A stretch of 19,436 nucleotides of DNA from JAWWPY01 sp964412845. Lineage in GTDB: Bacteria; Actinomycetota; Actinomycetes; Streptosporangiales; Streptosporangiaceae. The stretch spans positions 1 through 19,436 of the forward strand of contig CAYPQM010000133.1 of assembly GCA_964412845.1 (NCBI GenBank). The letters are read 5' to 3'. The notes below the pieces were generated by a model. It had not been told where the DNA came from, searched no databases, and saw nothing but the letters and a program-made list of their open reading frames with translations. The stretch's first letter is position 1, and each line of letters opens with the position of its first letter. Positions 1 to 6,856 of this stretch are shown piece after piece. The position numbers were made by a program, and so were the translations under genes.

Positions 1-120
1 AAGTGAAACGCCAGACGCTCGCCAGGTAGTTCCGCCCGGCGCTGGTGTCCGCAAGTTCTGCACCCGCGCTGCGGCCAGGACGGCCGGGGCGCGGTCGCGC
101 GGCTGGCTGCCGCCGGCCAG

Positions 121-141
121 GATAGTCCCCTGACCTGGAGG
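121..141 (+). promoter_or_regulatory. -10 box and Shine-Dalgarno of the repair gene
   Basis: GATAGT at 121-126 resembles an actinobacterial -10 hexamer, and GGAGG at 137-141 lies 4 bases before the ATG at 146. No convincing -35 is visible. The first 120 bases of the window show nothing else I can support. Confidence 0.35.
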
Positions 142-145
142 TCCC

Positions 146-724
146 ATGACGCTGTCGCTGCCCGTCGATGACGACGCCAACGAGTTGCTGTCCCGCAGCC
201 CGCTCGCGCTGCTCATCGCCATGCTGCTCGACCAGCAGGTGCCGCTGGAGAAGGCCTTCGCCGGCCCCCGCGACCTGGTGAACCGGCTCGGCCACGAGCC
301 CACCGCCGCCGAGCTCGCCGATTACGACCCCGAGGCCCTCGCGGCCGTGTTCAGCGCGAGGCCAGCGCTGCACCGCTACCCGAAGGCCATGGCCGGGCGG
401 ACGCAGGCCCTGTGCCAGCTCCTCGTCGAGCGCTATGACGGCGATGCGGCGCAAGTCTGGAACGGCGCGGCGACCGGCCAGGACCTGGTCAAGCGGATCG
501 GCGAACTGCCCGGGTTCGGCGCGGCCAAGGCCCAGATCTTCGCGGCGCTGCTCGGCAAGCAACTCGGCGTGCGGCCGGATGGCTGGCGCGAGGCCACCGG
601 CCCCTTCGGCCAGGAGGGCTCGCACTACTCCGTCGCCGACATCGTGGACGACGACTCGCTGGCCCAGGTCCGCGCGCACAAGCAGCAGATGAAGGCCGCC
701 GCCAAGGCCCGCCAGGCACCGTAA
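146..724 (+). CDS. HhH-GPD-type base-excision DNA repair protein
   Basis: This 192-residue protein matches a compact actinobacterial branch of the HhH-GPD DNA glycosylase superfamily, often misnamed HesB in databases. Such proteins are expected to bind DNA in the cytoplasm and excise damaged bases, but the substrate of this branch is not established. Visible support: the N-terminal stretch LALLIAMLLDQQVPLEKAF (about residues 20-38), PALHRYP at 73-79, and a helix-hairpin-helix LPGFGAAKA at 121-129, followed by ALLGKQLGVRPDGWREA, where the Asp at 145 is a possible catalytic residue. The only Cys is residue 90, so the four-Cys iron-sulfur loop of endonuclease III/MutY is absent. The ATG is supported by GGAGG 4 bases upstream. 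The length is as expected for the branch. It appears to be a single-gene unit; the MBL gene downstream has its own promoter. Confidence 0.85.
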   Translation: MTLSLPVDDDANELLSRSPLALLIAMLLDQQVPLEKAFAGPRDLVNRLGHEPTAAELADYDPEALAAVFSARPALHRYPKAMAGRTQALCQLLVERYDGDAAQVWNGAATGQDLVKRIGELPGFGAAKAQIFAALLGKQLGVRPDGWREATGPFGQEGSHYSVADIVDDDSLAQVRAHKQQMKAAAKARQAP

Positions 725-729
725 CGGTG
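717..729. repeat. palindrome centred on the stop codon
   Basis: CACCG and CGGTG flank the TAA stop of the repair gene (stop at 722-724), giving a perfect palindrome around a central A. In RNA it would be a short 5-bp hairpin with the stop codon as its loop. There is no clear T-tract, so it is at best a weak terminator. Confidence 0.3.
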
Positions 730-854
730 GTTCTTCGGCCGGCCCAGTCCGCCCGTTACCTCAACGACCCGGCCACACCCCGGGGCCACGCGGCCTCTGC
801 GTCCACATCGGGGGAACACCCATCCCGCCTGCGACGCTGCGCCGCGTGGCCCGC

Positions 855-860
855 TATTGT
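855..860 (+). promoter_or_regulatory. -10 box of a probably leaderless MBL gene
   Basis: TATTGT matches the TAnnnT actinobacterial -10 pattern. It ends 8 bases before the GTG at 869, and no Shine-Dalgarno lies between, which fits a transcript that begins at or next to the start codon. The hexamer also overlaps an in-frame TTG at 857 and argues against that earlier start. Confidence 0.45.
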
Positions 861-868
861 CGGGCTTC

Positions 869-1471
869 GTGACTGACAGCGACACACCCCGGGCCGCCAG
901 CGCGCAGGTCCACGTGCTGCACGAGGGCTACCTCCGGGAGGAGGCCGGCGGCGACCGGGTGGGCAGCACCGTCACGCTCATCCTGGATGGCGCGCACATC
1001 ATCGTGGTCGATCCCGGCATGGTGTCCAGCCGCGAGACGCTGCTCGGCGCGCTGGCCGCCCAGGGGCCTGCCCCGCAGGACGTGACCGACGTCGTGTTCA
1101 GCCACCACCACCCCGACCACACCGTCAACGCCGCGCTGTTCCCGGCCGCACGGATCCACGACCACTGGGCCAGCTACGACGGTGACCTGTGGATCGGCCG
1201 TGACCCCGGTGACTTCGAGCTGAGCCCGTCGGTCCGGCTGATCGCCACGCCGGGCCACAGCAACGAGGACATCACCACCCTGGCCGCCACCCCGGAGGGC
1301 ATCTACGCCTGCACGCACGCCTGGTGGGGACCGGATGGTCCGGCCGAGGACCCGCTCGGCGCTGACCAGCAGGCTCTGAACATCAGCCGGCAGCGGATCC
1401 TCGCGGTCGCGTCGGTGATCGTGCCCGGGCACGCCCCTGCGTTCCACCCGGACGAGCGCACCCCCCGCTAG
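869..1471 (+). CDS. MBL-fold metallo-hydrolase
   Basis: A 200-residue cytoplasmic metallo-beta-lactamase-fold protein, related in length and layout to small MBLAC1-like hydrolases; the substrate is unknown. Visible metal-site motifs (numbered from the GTG at 869): the HxHxDH signature as HHHPDH at 79-84, a third ligand region TPGHS with His 130, and a C-terminal VPGH with His 188. The bridging Asp usually found in a GD motif between the last two is not obvious; the corresponding strand reads IYACTHAWW, so Thr 149/His 150 take its place. An in-frame TTG at 857 would add four residues, but it overlaps the -10 box, so I prefer GTG 869. The gene converges on the ABC operon with a 21-base gap. Confidence 0.8.
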   Translation: MTDSDTPRAASAQVHVLHEGYLREEAGGDRVGSTVTLILDGAHIIVVDPGMVSSRETLLGALAAQGPAPQDVTDVVFSHHHPDHTVNAALFPAARIHDHWASYDGDLWIGRDPGDFELSPSVRLIATPGHSNEDITTLAATPEGIYACTHAWWGPDGPAEDPLGADQQALNISRQRILAVASVIVPGHAPAFHPDERTPR

Positions 1472-1492
1472 CTCAGCAGGCGCCCCGGCCGG

Positions 1493-2227
1493 TCAGACGG
1501 CGTCGCCCTTGAGCGAGAACGACCCCAGGCGACGGATGGCGAAGGCAAGTGTGGCCACCGTCACCACCGCGCCCATCACGACCGCGGTACCCAGGCCCAG
1601 GTGCGCGTTCAGGGTGCTGCTGCCCGCGATCGAGTTCGCCACCCCGAGGGAGTACTGCTCCACCGACAGGATCCGGGCGCCGCTGGCGAAGTTGCCCAGC
1701 ACTGCTTCCCAGACCAGCAGGTAGAGCAGCCCGACCGCGATCGCCCGGGTGGTCAGCACCGAGATCAGGACGAATACCGCGTTGTAGATCACCGACCCGG
1801 CCAGCGCGCCGACGAACAGGCCGACCGCGAGCTTGCTGGCGCCTCCGGTGGCGATCAGCCCGGCGATCAGCTCAGGCCCGGCCACGAAGATCATCGTGAG
1901 GAACGCCGCCACGACGAACTTGCTCATGATCACCGTTGAGCGGCGCACCGGTGTGGCCAGCAGGTGGATGACGCTGCCGTCGTCGATCTCCGCCCCGAGC
2001 ACGCTGGTCCCGATGATCAGCGCGGTCAGCGGGAGCACCACCGAGAAGCCGAAGTCGCCCAGGATGTGGCTTGGCCACGCCGCCTCCGGCGGATTCGCGA
2101 GCTTCAGCAAGACGGTGACCAGCAACAGGATCAGCGGCGGGATCGCGAACAGGAAGACCCGCTTGCGGCCCATCGTCGCGCGCAGCGTGATCGCGGCGAC
2201 GACCCGGCCCTGCACACCAAACATCAC
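1493..2227 (-). CDS. ABC-2 type transporter permease (permease B)
   Basis: A 244-residue integral membrane protein with about six hydrophobic segments (roughly residues 24-42, 60-78, 98-125, 133-158, 160-180 and 212-231), the usual ABC-2 permease architecture. LGAEIDDGSVIHLLATPVRR at 77-96 matches the cytoplasmic coupling segment typical of these permeases (a 'GEID.GT...LL..PV.R' type motif). It should pair with the ATPase encoded just upstream (2271-3182) to form an exporter; the substrate cannot be read from sequence. The start is GTG 2227 or the adjacent ATG 2224; an AGGAAAG purine run lies about 10 bases upstream. It is the last gene of the four-gene operon, 43 bases after ATPase B. Confidence 0.85.
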   Translation of the reverse strand: MMFGVQGRVVAAITLRATMGRKRVFLFAIPPLILLLVTVLLKLANPPEAAWPSHILGDFGFSVVLPLTALIIGTSVLGAEIDDGSVIHLLATPVRRSTVIMSKFVVAAFLTMIFVAGPELIAGLIATGGASKLAVGLFVGALAGSVIYNAVFVLISVLTTRAIAVGLLYLLVWEAVLGNFASGARILSVEQYSLGVANSIAGSSTLNAHLGLGTAVVMGAVVTVATLAFAIRRLGSFSLKGDAV

Positions 2228-2270
2228 AATCGTCTCTTTCCTGGGTTCTGGCGGACTGGGGCCGGCCTGG

Positions 2271-3182
2271 TCAGGAGTTCACCAGGTAGGCGAAGACGCT
2301 CTCCAGCGACTCATCCTCGGGCAGCAGTTCGCGCAGCCGGATGCCATCGTCCCGGGTGAGCGTGGCGAGTTCCCGGCTGAAAGCGCCATAGTCGGACGCC
2401 CTGACCTGCAACCCCCGGCCGGTCATCTCCACCCCGGTCACCGAGGGACGGCCGATCAGGGTGGCACCCAGCCGCCGGTCATCCGAACTGCGGACCAGGA
2501 AAACGTGCGGCCGGCTCGTCATCAGCCGCCGGATGGCCCGGAAGTCGCCGGACGCGGCGAGCCGCCCGGACACGATCACCTGGATGGTGCCGGACAGCCG
2601 TTCCACCTCTTCCAGGATGTGCGAGCTGAACAGGATGGTGCGGCCTTCGGCGCCCAGCCCGTCCAGCAGATCCATCATGTGCAGCCGCTGCCGCGGGTCC
2701 ATCCCGTTGAACGGCTCGTCCAGCAGGATCGTCTGCGGATCGTGCACCAGGGCGGCGGCCACCTTGATCCGCTGGCGCATGCCCTTGGAGTAGGTCGAGA
2801 TCTTCCGGTCCTGCGCGCCGGCCATCTCCACGATCCCGATCGCGCGGCGGGCGGCCGCGTCAGGATCAGCCAGCTTGTGCAGCCGGGCCGTCGAGCGGAC
2901 GAACTCCTCGCCGGTCAGGAAGGAGTAGACCGAATCACGCTCCGGCACCAGGCCGAGGCCCCGGTACAAGTCCGGGTTCCGCCAGCAGGCCGCCCCGCCG
3001 ACGGTCACCTCGCCCCGGGAAGGTTCCAGGAAGCCGGCGATGAGGTGCAGCAGGGTGGATTTTCCAGCGCCGTTAGGGCCAAGCAAGCCGGTGACACCCT
3101 GGCTGATGGTCATCGTGATGTCATTGATCGCGACGACGTTGCCATACCACCGCGATACGTTGCGCAACTCGATCTCGCTCAT
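2271..3182 (-). CDS. ABC transporter ATP-binding protein (ATPase B)
   Basis: A 303-residue cytoplasmic nucleotide-binding subunit of a drug/antibiotic-type ABC-2 exporter. Visible motifs: Walker A GPNGAGKST at 35-43, Q-loop region LGLVPERDS at 76-84 with Glu where Gln is usual, variant signature YSKGMRQR at 131-138, Walker B TILLDEP at 151-157, and switch His in SSHILEEVE at 186-194. About 100 residues beyond the ATPase core form the C-terminal domain common in this subfamily. The open frame runs further upstream, but ATG 3182 is chosen because the stop of permease A (TGA at 3179-3181) overlaps it as ATGA, and the protein then starts directly with the core (MSEIELRNVSRWYG). Probable partner: permease B, immediately downstream. 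Confidence 0.9.
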   Translation of the reverse strand: MSEIELRNVSRWYGNVVAINDITMTISQGVTGLLGPNGAGKSTLLHLIAGFLEPSRGEVTVGGAACWRNPDLYRGLGLVPERDSVYSFLTGEEFVRSTARLHKLADPDAAARRAIGIVEMAGAQDRKISTYSKGMRQRIKVAAALVHDPQTILLDEPFNGMDPRQRLHMMDLLDGLGAEGRTILFSSHILEEVERLSGTIQVIVSGRLAASGDFRAIRRLMTSRPHVFLVRSSDDRRLGATLIGRPSVTGVEMTGRGLQVRASDYGAFSRELATLTRDDGIRLRELLPEDESLESVFAYLVNS

Positions 3183-4123
3183 GCGACACCTGCTTTCCGG
3201 TAACGCGTGGCCAGCCCGGCCACGGCCGCGACGAGGAGCAGGAGGAACATCGCGCCGTACAGCGGCCCGAGGTTGCCCGGCGGCGGAACCGGTCCGGGCG
3301 AGGTGCCGCCGAGCCACTGCCGCACGCCGTCCAGCACGGTGAACGGGCTGACCAGGCCGGACAGCCGCTCCCCCGTGGAGGCGACGCCGAGGCCGCCGGT
3401 GAACGCACCCCGCCCGCCGGCGACTCCGCGCAGGATCCCCGCGAGCACCCAGCTCAGGAAGAAACAGATCGCGATGGCGCCGGTCGAATACGCGCGGCGG
3501 CCGCTGAACGAGGCGATGACGAGCCCGATCGCTGCGAGCAGCACCGCCCACAGCAGGCCGACGAGCAGGCCGGGGATGAGCGCCCTCGTCTCGTGCCAGA
3601 TGGCGGAGCCGCCGTGCGCCTGGGTGATCGTGCCCAGGTAGAGGAAGAGCAGCGGGATCTCGATCATGGCCAGGCAGGCCAGGATGAACGCGGCCAGCTT
3701 GGCGAACGGGTAGTCCAGCCGGCGCAGCGGCCTGGAGAAGTACAGCGGCAGCACGTGGCTGCGCAGGTCCCGGGAGACGAGCTCAGGCGCCTGGGCCGCG
3801 ATAAAGATGATCATTATGATGACCCGCAGCTGGAATATGTACGTGTCATACGAAATCGACCGTCCGCCGCCCTGGGCGACCGACACCGCGTTCGCCACGG
3901 CCGGCAGGCACATGATGACGAAGGCGATGACCGGCACGATCTTGGCCTTGGCCCCGCGGCCGAAGCCGAACGCCGACCGCAGGCTGTGCCAGCACAGCGC
4001 CCGGACGATCGCCGGGCGGCCCAGCCGCGGGCCCTCGTAGTGCCGGTAGCCGATGTCGTGGATGACGCCGCTGCCACGGCCGGCCGCCGCAGCGGCGTGG
4101 TCAGTGCTGCTGTCAGCCGGCAC
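3179..4123 (-). CDS. ABC-2 type transporter permease (permease A)
   Basis: A 314-residue membrane protein with a hydrophilic N-terminus carrying IHDIGYRHYEGPRLGR (21-36), a motif familiar from actinobacterial ABC-2 permeases. About six membrane segments follow (roughly 62-80, 97-115, 140-164, 182-206, 211-233 and 287-306). The segment ELVSRDLRSHVLPLYFSRPL (114-133) is the expected cytoplasmic coupling region. The start is GTG 4123, inside the end of the ATPase A gene (11-base overlap), and the stop overlaps the start of ATPase B by 4 bases, so translation is probably coupled on both sides. Likely role: export with ATPase A; substrate unknown. Confidence 0.87.
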   Translation of the reverse strand: MPADSSTDHAAAAAGRGSGVIHDIGYRHYEGPRLGRPAIVRALCWHSLRSAFGFGRGAKAKIVPVIAFVIMCLPAVANAVSVAQGGGRSISYDTYIFQLRVIIMIIFIAAQAPELVSRDLRSHVLPLYFSRPLRRLDYPFAKLAAFILACLAMIEIPLLFLYLGTITQAHGGSAIWHETRALIPGLLVGLLWAVLLAAIGLVIASFSGRRAYSTGAIAICFFLSWVLAGILRGVAGGRGAFTGGLGVASTGERLSGLVSPFTVLDGVRQWLGGTSPGPVPPPGNLGPLYGAMFLLLLVAAVAGLATRYRKAGVA

Positions 4124-5093
4124 GGTGCGCCTCCTCCTCGTTGTCGGTGAAGAGCTCCGCCACGTGCCGCCTGCGCTGCTCCAGCCGGTTCAGCGGCAAG
4201 CCGAGATCCGCGACCGCGTCACGAACCGTGTCATAGGTGGCGTCTGAATCGATCTGGACCAGCAACGCCCGCGCGTCCCGCTGCGGCCGCAGCCCGCGCG
4301 CCGCGAGTTCGGCCTGCAATTCCGCGACGCCCTCGTCGACCTCGATCACCAGCACCTGGCTCACCTGGGTGAAGCTGGTCATGGTGTCGGCGCGCAGCAG
4401 CCGCCCGCCGTCGATCGCCACCAGCTGGTCACAAATCTGCTCGATCTCCCCCAGCAGGTGCGAGGACACCACGATGGAGATGCCGAACTCGGTTCCGATC
4501 CGGCTGACCAGGTCGAGCATCGAGGCGCGCCCCGCCGGGTCGAGGCCGATGGTCGGCTCGTCGAGCAGCAGCAGCCTCGGGTCCCCGGCCAGGGCCTGGG
4601 CCAGCTTCACCCGCTGCTTCATGCCGGTGGAGTACGTGCCGATCTGCCGGTACCGCTCCTCGTACAAGCCGACATGGCGCAGCGACTCGGCGGCCCGCTC
4701 CTTGGCGGCGGTCGGCGGGAGCCCGGACATCCGGCCGAGGTGGGTGACGAACTCGGTGGCGGTAACATCCGGCGGCAGGCAGTCATGTTCCGGCATGTAG
4801 CCGGTCAGCATCCTGATCTGCTCCGGGTCCCGGGCGCAGTCGAGGCCGAGCACCGCGGCCCGCCCGCTGGTGACCGGCAGCAGGCCGAGCAAGATCTTGA
4901 TGAGCGTGGACTTGCCGGCGCCGTTCGCGCCGACCAGCCCGGTGATGCCGGGCCCGACGGTCACGGTGAGGCCATCCAGGGCGGTGACCCCGGCCGGATA
5001 CCGCTTGGTGAGCGCCGTCGTCTCGATGACAGCCGTCGTGGAGTCCGGCGCCCCGGGTGGCGGCCCGGCACGGAGCGGGAGTGGAGCTGTCAC
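4113..5093 (-). CDS. ABC transporter ATP-binding protein (ATPase A)
   Basis: A 326-residue cytoplasmic ATPase subunit and the first gene of the operon. Motifs: Walker A GANGAGKST at 55-63, Q-loop region TGYMPEHD at 97-104 with Glu replacing Gln, variant signature YSTGMKQR at 154-161, Walker B LLLLDEP at 174-180, and switch His in SSHLLGEIE at 210-218. A C-terminal domain of about 100 residues follows the core. The open frame extends to 5219, but that extra stretch is Arg/Ser-rich and unlike the family; GTG 5093 gives a short proline-rich lead followed by VIETTALTKRYPAG, the normal start of the fold. A GCGAGG lies about 10 bases upstream as a possible ribosome site. It is divergent from the histidine kinase gene, which suggests regulation by that pair. 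The exact start is less certain than the identity. Confidence 0.86.
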   Translation of the reverse strand: MTAPLPLRAGPPPGAPDSTTAVIETTALTKRYPAGVTALDGLTVTVGPGITGLVGANGAGKSTLIKILLGLLPVTSGRAAVLGLDCARDPEQIRMLTGYMPEHDCLPPDVTATEFVTHLGRMSGLPPTAAKERAAESLRHVGLYEERYRQIGTYSTGMKQRVKLAQALAGDPRLLLLDEPTIGLDPAGRASMLDLVSRIGTEFGISIVVSSHLLGEIEQICDQLVAIDGGRLLRADTMTSFTQVSQVLVIEVDEGVAELQAELAARGLRPQRDARALLVQIDSDATYDTVRDAVADLGLPLNRLEQRRRHVAELFTDNEEEAHRAG

Positions 5094-5282
5094 GGTGCTT
5101 CTGCCTCGCCTTCCTGCGGCGTCCCACGGAACCGGTCCGCCCGATGTTGTCTGTGCCGAATCCGGCGCGCTCCGACATTCCCGGATCCGGCCACTGCCGG
5201 CAATGGCAGCGCGATCCAAGGATGTCGGCCCGCCAGGCCGCCGTCATCATCCCCAGGGATTGCTTTTCGGTCCCCCCTGAGC

Positions 5283-5314
5283 CGCAGCCCGGCTCGGCCA
5301 CGACCCGGGCTGCG
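5283..5314. repeat. 10-bp inverted repeat in the ABC/kinase divergent region
   Basis: CGCAGCCCGG (5283-5292) and CCGGGCTGCG (5305-5314) are perfect complements separated by 12 bases. The repeat lies about 50 bases upstream of the kinase -10 box, in the 281-base region shared with the ABC operon. Its position and symmetry suit a regulator-binding site; it could also be a hairpin, but no T-tract follows. A second perfect palindrome, CCGGATCCGG, lies at 5181-5190. Confidence 0.4.
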
Positions 5315-5362
5315 CCCAGGATCCTACGACTCAGGGACGACGCGGGCCGGAACTTAGCGGGC

Positions 5363-5368
5363 TACCGT
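5363..5368 (+). promoter_or_regulatory. -10 box of a probably leaderless kinase gene
   Basis: TACCGT fits TAnnnT and is followed by exactly six bases and then GTG 5375. GAGGAG fills those six bases but is too close to the GTG to work as a normal Shine-Dalgarno, so a leaderless start is the simpler reading. Confidence 0.4.
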
Positions 5369-5374
5369 GAGGAG

Positions 5375-6856
5375 GTGAGCGCAGAGTCTCGCGCAGTTCT
5401 TGCGGCAGCCCCGCCTGAGCCAGCCCCGCCTGAGCCAGCCCCGCCTGAGCCAGCCCCGCCTGAGCCAGCCCCGCCTGAGCCAGCCTGGCCGCCGCTGGCC
5501 ACGCGGCTGCGCCCGGGCCTGTGGACCGGGCTGGACTACGCGACCGCGGCGCTGTTCGCCGTGCTCATCTTCGGGGTCCTGGTCAGCGGGGCCGGCCGGT
5601 ACGAATTCCCGCTCAGCGCGTGGGCCGCCCACGACTGGGGGCCCCCGCTGCTGGCCATCTGCCTGTGCATCCCAGCCGCGGTCAGGCGCCGGGCCCCGCT
5701 TCGCGCGTTTATCGCGATCCTCGCGCTCAACTGCGTGACGATCACGATCGGCGGGGAGATCACCCGCGGCGCGTTCCTGCCGCTGGGGTTCGTGCTCTAC
5801 CTGGTGGCGGCCAGCAGCAGGCGGAACGTGGCGCTGCTCGGGCTCGCCTCGTCGCTGGCCGTGCTGGCCGCCCAGAGCTTCATCCTGCACCTGAGCGGGC
5901 TGGGTTCCGGCAACGCCGTCCTGGCCAGCATGGTGATGATCATCTGCTGGACGGCCGGTTACGCGGCGCAGCAGCGGCGAGCCTATGCGGCGCACCTGAG
6001 GGATCAGGTCGCGAGCACGGCGGTCACCGAGGAGCGGCTCCGGATCGCGAGGGAACTGCACGACGTGGTGGCGCACAGCATGACCGTCGTGGCGGTCCAG
6101 GCCGGCTTCGGCGAGTACGTCTTCGACAGCCAGCCGGGCGAGGCACGGGCCGCCCTGGGCGCCATCCAGACGGTGAGCCGTGAGGCGCTGAGCGACATGC
6201 AGCGCCTGCTTGGCGTCCTGCGCCACGCGGCGGAGCAGGACGGAGATACCCGCGAAGCCAGCCCGGCAGACTCGCACCGGCCGGATGGCCGTGGCCACGG
6301 AGCGGGGGCCGGCGGCGGCCGCGCCCGGGACCTGAGCCGCGCCCGGGACCTGAGCCGCCCCCGGGACCTGAGCCGCGCTGCTGGAAGCGCCGGCGGGACG
6401 AGCGGAGCCGGCGGCGGGACCGGCACCGGCGCCCCGCTCGCGCCAGCACCAGGGCTGGCGGACCTGGACCGGCTGGTGGCCAGGACCGCGGGGGCCGGGG
6501 TGCGGGTCGCGGTCGAGCGGACCGGCCGGGTGCGGGGCATCCCGGCCGGGATCGACCTTTCGGCGTACCGCATCGTGCAGGAGGCGCTGACCAACGTGGT
6601 CAAGCACTCCGGTGCGGGCCGTTGCCGCGTGATCATCGGCTACGGCGCCAGTGACCTGTTCGTCCAGATCACCGACCCGGGCGCGGGCGCCCAGGTCGGC
6701 CGCAGCCTGGCCGCCACGCCCTCGTGCTCCGGCCATGGCATCACCGGGATGCGCGAACGGGTGGCCCTGTGCGGGGGTGAGTTCAGCGCCGCACCGTTGC
6801 CGGGCCAGGGTTTCAAGGTGGCCGCGCGCCTGCCACTCGCCAGCGGCGCGCCGTGA
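5375..6856 (+). CDS. NarL-family sensor histidine kinase (HisKA_3)
   Basis: A 493-residue membrane sensor kinase that should autophosphorylate and pass phosphate to the regulator encoded next. Order: a proline-rich N-terminus with five PPEPA units (residues 13-37); about six membrane segments (roughly 55-72, 89-103, 110-126, 133-147, 151-171 and 180-198) with almost no external domain, as in intramembrane-sensing kinases; the HisKA_3 helix RLRIARELHDVVAHSM with phospho-acceptor His 229; and an HATPase_c domain with N-box QEALTNVVKH (Asn 407), DPGAGA at 434-439 and GHGITGMRERV at 453-463. About 70 Gly/Ala/Arg-rich residues (288-357), including three ARDLSR-type hexapeptides, separate the phosphotransfer helices from the ATPase domain. 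The open frame extends to 5057, but the upstream part lacks kinase-like sequence; GTG 5375 has a well-placed -10 box. The stop overlaps the regulator start by 4 bases. Confidence 0.9.
   Translation: MSAESRAVLAAAPPEPAPPEPAPPEPAPPEPAPPEPAWPPLATRLRPGLWTGLDYATAALFAVLIFGVLVSGAGRYEFPLSAWAAHDWGPPLLAICLCIPAAVRRRAPLRAFIAILALNCVTITIGGEITRGAFLPLGFVLYLVAASSRRNVALLGLASSLAVLAAQSFILHLSGLGSGNAVLASMVMIICWTAGYAAQQRRAYAAHLRDQVASTAVTEERLRIARELHDVVAHSMTVVAVQAGFGEYVFDSQPGEARAALGAIQTVSREALSDMQRLLGVLRHAAEQDGDTREASPADSHRPDGRGHGAGAGGGRARDLSRARDLSRPRDLSRAAGSAGGTSGAGGGTGTGAPLAPAPGLADLDRLVARTAGAGVRVAVERTGRVRGIPAGIDLSAYRIVQEALTNVVKHSGAGRCRVIIGYGASDLFVQITDPGAGAQVGRSLAATPSCSGHGITGMRERVALCGGEFSAAPLPGQGFKVAARLPLASGAP
5406..5480 (+). 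repeat. five 15-bp tandem repeats in the kinase N-terminus
   Basis: Five consecutive identical copies of CAGCCCCGCCTGAGC, followed by a partial copy. In frame they encode repeated PPEPA. The nucleotide identity between copies, with no silent changes, implies recent expansion by slippage and possible length variation between strains. Confidence 0.9.
6323..6376 (+). repeat. three 18-bp tandem repeats in the kinase linker
   Basis: Three consecutive copies of GCCCGGGACCTGAGCCGC; the third begins with C instead of G. They encode ARDLSR-ARDLSR-PRDLSR in the linker between the His-bearing helices and the ATPase domain. Confidence 0.88.

Noticed and set aside
2..133. A short open frame at the left edge that could be the end of an upstream gene
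   Set aside because: Only about 43 codons with no recognisable sequence; chance open frames of this length are common at this GC content.
1833..3203. A 456-codon plus-strand open frame opposite permease B and ATPase B
   Set aside because: Spans two well-supported minus-strand genes and the gap between them, with no domain-like sequence.
5057..5374. Upstream extension of the kinase reading frame
   Set aside because: It would overlap the divergent ABC gene and its promoter region, has no family similarity, and the promoter-like box at 5363-5368 favours GTG 5375.
5406..5480. Possible CRISPR-like array
   Set aside because: The copies are contiguous 15-bp units with no spacers, and they lie in frame within a gene.
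5354..6736. A 460-codon open frame on the minus strand opposite the histidine kinase
   Set aside because: It mirrors a gene with all kinase motifs; its own product is low-complexity and resembles no family.
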